Assembly: GCA_963575745.1 (NCBI GenBank)
Contig: CAUYUJ010000847.1
Coordinates: 468,794 to 532,793, forward strand
Source: Prorocentrum cordatum
Taxonomy: Eukaryota > Sar > Dinophyceae > Prorocentrales > Prorocentraceae
Length of the DNA: 64,000 nucleotides
Reading direction: 5' to 3'
In this document: one piece after another, positions 60,871 to 64,000 of the stretch
How positions within the stretch are numbered: the stretch's first letter is position 1
Layout of the letters: every line of letters starts with the position of its first letter
The notes under the pieces: generated by a model
Seen by the model: the letters and a program-made list of their open reading frames with translations, nothing else
Databases searched by the model: none
Told to the model about the DNA's origin: nothing
Translations under genes and position numbers: made by a program

Positions 60871-61266
60871 CTTACATATCCCACCGCCCCCCCAGGAATT
60901 CAGACAACGCGACCTGGGCGTGGTAAAAAAGCTGGTTTGGGGCTCCCCCCCCTCGCGCGTTAACAGTAAGAAAGCAGAAAGCAGGACTGTAACAGTGGAA
61001 ACTGGAAACTGCAACTGGAAGAGGGAGCTGCAATCCTCACCCTCGCAGCCTGGTGGCCCCGCAAGGGGGCCAGCGGGTCTATCTGCCCTCTTTATCAATT
61101 GCCCTCCTTTTTGATTTGCTCTCTTCATCTATCTGCCCTTTGGCGCGTTCTGGTTGGGACTGGGTCCCCAGATTCTCCGTGCGGCGCGCAGCACCACCAG
61201 CGAGGCAGTCGCCATTCCGCCTGGCACCCCGGCCGCGGCCACCCGCTCCTCCCCTCCAAGAAGAAG
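60871..61266. other. No gene recognised
   Basis: A short repeated phrase tctatctgccctctttatc/tctatctgccctttgg lies at about 61078 and 61128 (related to gatctgccctctttatcc at 60165). No gene. Confidence 0.45.
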
Positions 61267-61444
61267 AAAAAACGCCATCAACAGAAACTATGGCATTTCG
61301 CGCAGATTTATTGGATCCGCGTTGAGCCCCCCCGGCGTTGCCTCCGGCGCCGCCCCCGGCGCGCCCCGCGCGCCAGGGAGGGGGTCCAGCGCAGATCCAA
61401 GAATTCCGCGCGGAGCGCGAAAAGTTTGTGGTTGTTCCGTTTCT
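61267..61444. repeat. F2 foldback element, copy D
   Basis: The left arm aaaaacgccatcaacagaaa with cgcgcagatttattggatcc pairs with the right arm gcgcagatccaagaattccg and gtggttgttccgtttc. The centre is cggcgcgccccgcgcgcc. Confidence 0.82.
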
Positions 61445-61481
61445 TCTTCTTCTTCTTCTTCTTCTTCTTCCTATTCTTCTT

Positions 61482-61512
<31 letters not shown>

Positions 61513-61528
61513 TTCCTCTTCTTCTATC
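61439..61528 (+). repeat. (TTC)n microsatellite
   Basis: TTC triplets directly continuing the right tip of F2 copy D. Confidence 0.93.
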
Positions 61529-62021
61529 CTCCGAGCAAGGCGCGTGTTCGCTCTGCGGGTAGGGCAGATTCCGTTGGCATCAGCTACTGAGGTCGCCCGC
61601 GGGGGCGCAACGAGGGCTGCGATTCGCTCGCCGCGGGGCCGAGCCTGCAAGGCGGTTCCTCCTTTCTCTGGGGCGGCCGCGCGGAGATGACCGCGCGCCG
61701 CGGGGGGCGTTGCGGGCGACGCTGGGGTGCCCTGTGACGGTGCTCCTCCCTGGCAGTCCTCAGCGATTCCAGTCGTGATTGATCGCGATGTTGCATATTG
61801 TTCGCACCGTCGGATCTCATGGATACAAGGAAGAGAGCTACACACACAATCACACACACACACACAAACACACCGATCTTAGACAGGATCATCTTGAGCC
61901 CGGGATCGGTGCATTCGCCCTCCTGGCTTGGCCATGGAGCCATCTGCCACCGATCCTGGGCCCAGGCTGGGCCTGGGTGGAGCCGGTGCATGTGCATAGT
62001 TTTCTTCGATCCGCCCAGATC
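61529..62021. other. No gene recognised
   Basis: Mixed sequence with a short CA run (61840-61870). No protein motif. Confidence 0.45.
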
Positions 62022-62200
62022 TTCGACGTCGCGATGTTGTTCACAGCGTGGGGTCCCATTGATCTGGATCCCTCCCCTAGGGCCCCAGGGCCAGCTTTTC
62101 ATCCCGAGCCGTTTATCGACGGTCCCAGGAGCCTGGCGAGGGCCCCCAGAGGCCAAAACTTAGCAAACGCCCCCCGTCGTGTTTTTTCACGACGGGAGGG
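62022..62200 (+). repeat. F4 dispersed repeat
   Basis: cttcgacgtcgcgatgttgt, gggccagcttttcatcccg, gggcccccagaggccaaaac and ccccgtcgtgttttttcacg. Confidence 0.75.
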
Positions 62201-62483
62201 GGTCGTGTGGAAACGAAAAGACATCCATACTGCTACTCCCTGGACCTCTCCCGGGGTGCGTTTTGACTAGAATTTCGAGTGGAAGCCCGCGGTGGCAACG
62301 AGGGCCTTCCACGATGCCCACGGAGGCGAGAACGAGGGCAGCGGTATCGGTATGTATTCCTTTTCTGAGGTGGGGAGCGAAGAAAGAAACGAAATCAACA
62401 AAGAAAATCCTCTTCTGAGGTGGGGGGTGTCTGGGGGCCCTCGAGGAGACCGAGGGGATCCAGGCCCTGGCCGCCGCGGGGCT

Positions 62484-62694
62484 GCCTCCGCAGAGATCTC
62501 CCAGATGGGCTCCGAGCAGATGGGGTCGGAGGATCGCGCCGCATCCCGGACGCATCGGCGACGCTGGCGATGCATCGGCGACGTCGGCGTCGGCGTAGAG
62601 AGCACCAGGCTCCACATCGAGCCGCATCGCCGATGCGTCGGCGATGCGGCGTGATCCTCCGACCCCATCTGCTCGGACTCCACCTGGGAGGCCC
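62484..62694. repeat. F3 foldback element, copy 3
   Basis: The left arm ctcccagatgggctccgagc then agatggggtcggaggatcgc is complementary to the right arm gtgatcctccgaccccatct then gctcggactccacctgggag. The interior has gcatcggcgac and gccgatgcgtcgg. Confidence 0.85.
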
Positions 62695-62710
62695 TAGACT
62701 TCAGACAACA

Positions 62711-62745
62711 CCCGACGTCGTGATTTTCTCGCAATGTCGACCCCC
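62711..62745 (+). repeat. F4, left part interrupted by insertion
   Basis: cccgacgtcgtgattttctc then gcaatgtcgaccccc, the F4 left end. Confidence 0.6.
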
Positions 62746-63511
62746 ATCTTACCATCATAGGAGGATGCAAAGTCCCTGAAGACGGGACGGGGTGGGCACG
62801 AGCGGGCATCATAGCCGGCTCAAAATCAAAAGAGGCATCATAGCCTCATCAGTCTAGATTGATCCACTCACGGATCCACTACAATTTATTTTCATTGAAT
62901 CCATTCCATGCGTAGCATGCTCACCCCTAATGGACCGTGAACGGGACCCAGTCCCTTGCCGGTCGTCTAGTGCCGCCATCATAGGCAACCAGAGGGGCCA
63001 CCATAGGCACCTCGCACCCAATTCGGGGCCATCAGCAAGGCTCGTTTTGGGAAGAAGGACCATCATAGGCCTTCGCGCTCAATGTGCTCATTGAACTCAA
63101 CTTTCTCGCCATCGTCCTCCTCCTCCTCCTTCTCCTCCTCCTCCTGGTCCGCCCTTGCCCTCTCCCCCCCCGGTGAGGACCATCATAGGCCTTACCAGTG
63201 AGGACCACCATGAGGCCTCACACCCCTCGCAGTTTCCATCATCGGAACTGCGGGGGTCGAACCAAATCCCCATCAACCTGGCACCGTACGTGCAGTGCAA
63301 GGGGCGGCGGCCCGTGTTCCCATATTACCATCATAGGAGGATGCGAAGTCCCTGAAGACGGGACGGGGTGGGCACGAGCGGGCATCATAGCCGGCTCAAA
63401 ATCAAAAGAGGCATCATAGCCTCATCAGTCTAGATTGATCCACTCACGGATCCACTACAATTTATTTCCATTGGATTCATTCCATGCGTAGCATGCTCAC
63501 CCCCCCCCCCC
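62746..63511 (+). mobile_element. Putative short element with 179-bp direct terminal repeats
   Basis: 62749-62927 and about 63326-63504 are direct repeats differing at about five positions. They enclose about 400 bp containing several ccatcataggcc phrases and a CTC run. The whole lies between two parts of one F4 copy (62711-62745 and 63512-63630), as if inserted into it. It is TRIM-like in layout, but the repeats lack TG..CA ends and no primer site was seen, so classification is uncertain. Confidence 0.5.
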
Positions 63512-63630
63512 CAAGGAACCAGACTGTCGTCTTGAATCCCGTTTCGACGCTCCCGAGGCCAGGCGAGGGCCCCCGAAGGCCGAAAATAACGAAAACGTTC
63601 ACGTCGCGATTTGTTCAACGCGAGGAGGAG
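63512..63630 (+). repeat. F4, right part after insertion
   Basis: gaaccagactgtcgtcttga, ggcgagggcccccgaaggcc and acgtcgcgatttgttcaacg continue F4 from where 62745 leaves off. Confidence 0.6.
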
Positions 63631-63958
63631 ACGGAGGATGAGACGGAAGAGGAGGGGGAGGAGGAGAAGGAGGAGGAGGAGGAAGAGGAGGAGGAGGAGG
63701 AGAAGAAGAAGAAGGAGGAGGAAGGAGGAGGAGGCGGAGGAGGAGGGGGGTAGGAGGAGGAGGGGAGAGAGGAGGAGAGGCGGAGGAGGAGGAGGAGGAG
63801 GAGGAGGAGGAGGGGGAGGGGAGGAGGAGGAGGAGGAGGAGGAGGAGTGAGGAGGAGGAGGAGGCAAGAGGGTCGGGGAGGAGGAGGAGGAGGAGGAGGA
63901 GGAGGAGAAGAAGAAGAAGAAGGAGCAGGAGGAGGAGGAAAAGGAGAAGGAGGAGGTC
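63620..63958 (+). repeat. (GGA)n microsatellite
   Basis: GGA/GAA triplets to near the window end. It produces Glu/Arg/Gly ORFs and, on the minus strand, Ser/Leu/Pro ORFs that are not genes. Confidence 0.95.
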
Positions 63959-64000
63959 TGGGACTCGAGCACCCGTGCCCTCAGCGTCGGCCCGCCGAGC

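Overview
This window looks like nuclear DNA from a large eukaryotic genome, most probably a core dinoflagellate. Symbiodiniaceae, Polarella and Prorocentrum are all possible, and I cannot fix the species. The reasons are GC-rich sequence packed with simple repeats, Ty1/copia and APE-type LINE proteins of the style seen in dinoflagellates, a fragment matching the 3' end of the dinoflagellate spliced leader in an LTR, and a 100-N scaffold gap (56975-57074). I recognise no single-copy host gene, tRNA, rRNA or CRISPR array. The long ORFs outside the transposons are translated microsatellites. Start codons below are chosen by biology (ATG, or a proposed recoding site), not by longest frame.

Layout. 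1-22160: non-coding repeat landscape. It holds triplet, GT and AT microsatellites, an 11-copy ~160-bp tandem array (6440-8215), a ~104-bp satellite (18600-20278), an 8-bp minisatellite (21108-21696), and several dispersed short inverted-repeat families. 22161-32432: one complete Ty1/copia-like retrotransposon with 175-bp LTRs (174/175 identical) and a 5-bp target duplication AGGGA. 32433-34035: repeats. 34036-47235: three decayed LINEs: A on + (34036-40260), B on + (40390-44600) and C on - (47235-44603), with B and C tail to tail. 47236-64000: microsatellites, further copies of the short inverted-repeat families, and tandem arrays of 152, 89 and ~43 bp.

The copia-like element is the most informative object. 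Gag, two zinc knuckles and an aspartic protease share one ORF. Pol is entered by a -1 shift: a canonical slippery heptamer GGGTTTT lies in the correct phase, on the first bases where the -1 frame is open, with a hairpin six nucleotides downstream. Pol runs integrase, then an unusual region resembling a degenerate cytosine-C5 methyltransferase (Thr-Cys and Glu-His-Pro at the places of the PCQ and ENV motifs), then a small Cys4 zinc motif, reverse transcriptase and RNase H. After pol, in the envelope position, lies an extra coding unit of about 690 codons in two frames, with higher GC, a coiled coil, a proline-rich centre and a possible RRM-like C-terminus. This copy is young by its LTRs but disabled by one in-frame TGA and an RNase H deletion, so it may have moved with help from intact relatives.

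The short dispersed families are named F1-F6 for reference: F1, a ~160-bp MITE with TTAAGTCGGG ends; F2, a ~170-bp foldback carrying GCGCTCCGCGCG arms; F3, a ~180-230-bp foldback ending in GATGGGGTCGGAGGATCGC; F4, a ~180-bp unit bounded by direct CGTCGCGATTTTTTC ends; F5 and F6, two-location repeats. They recur in both halves of the window and explain most of the non-transposon, non-microsatellite sequence that can be explained.
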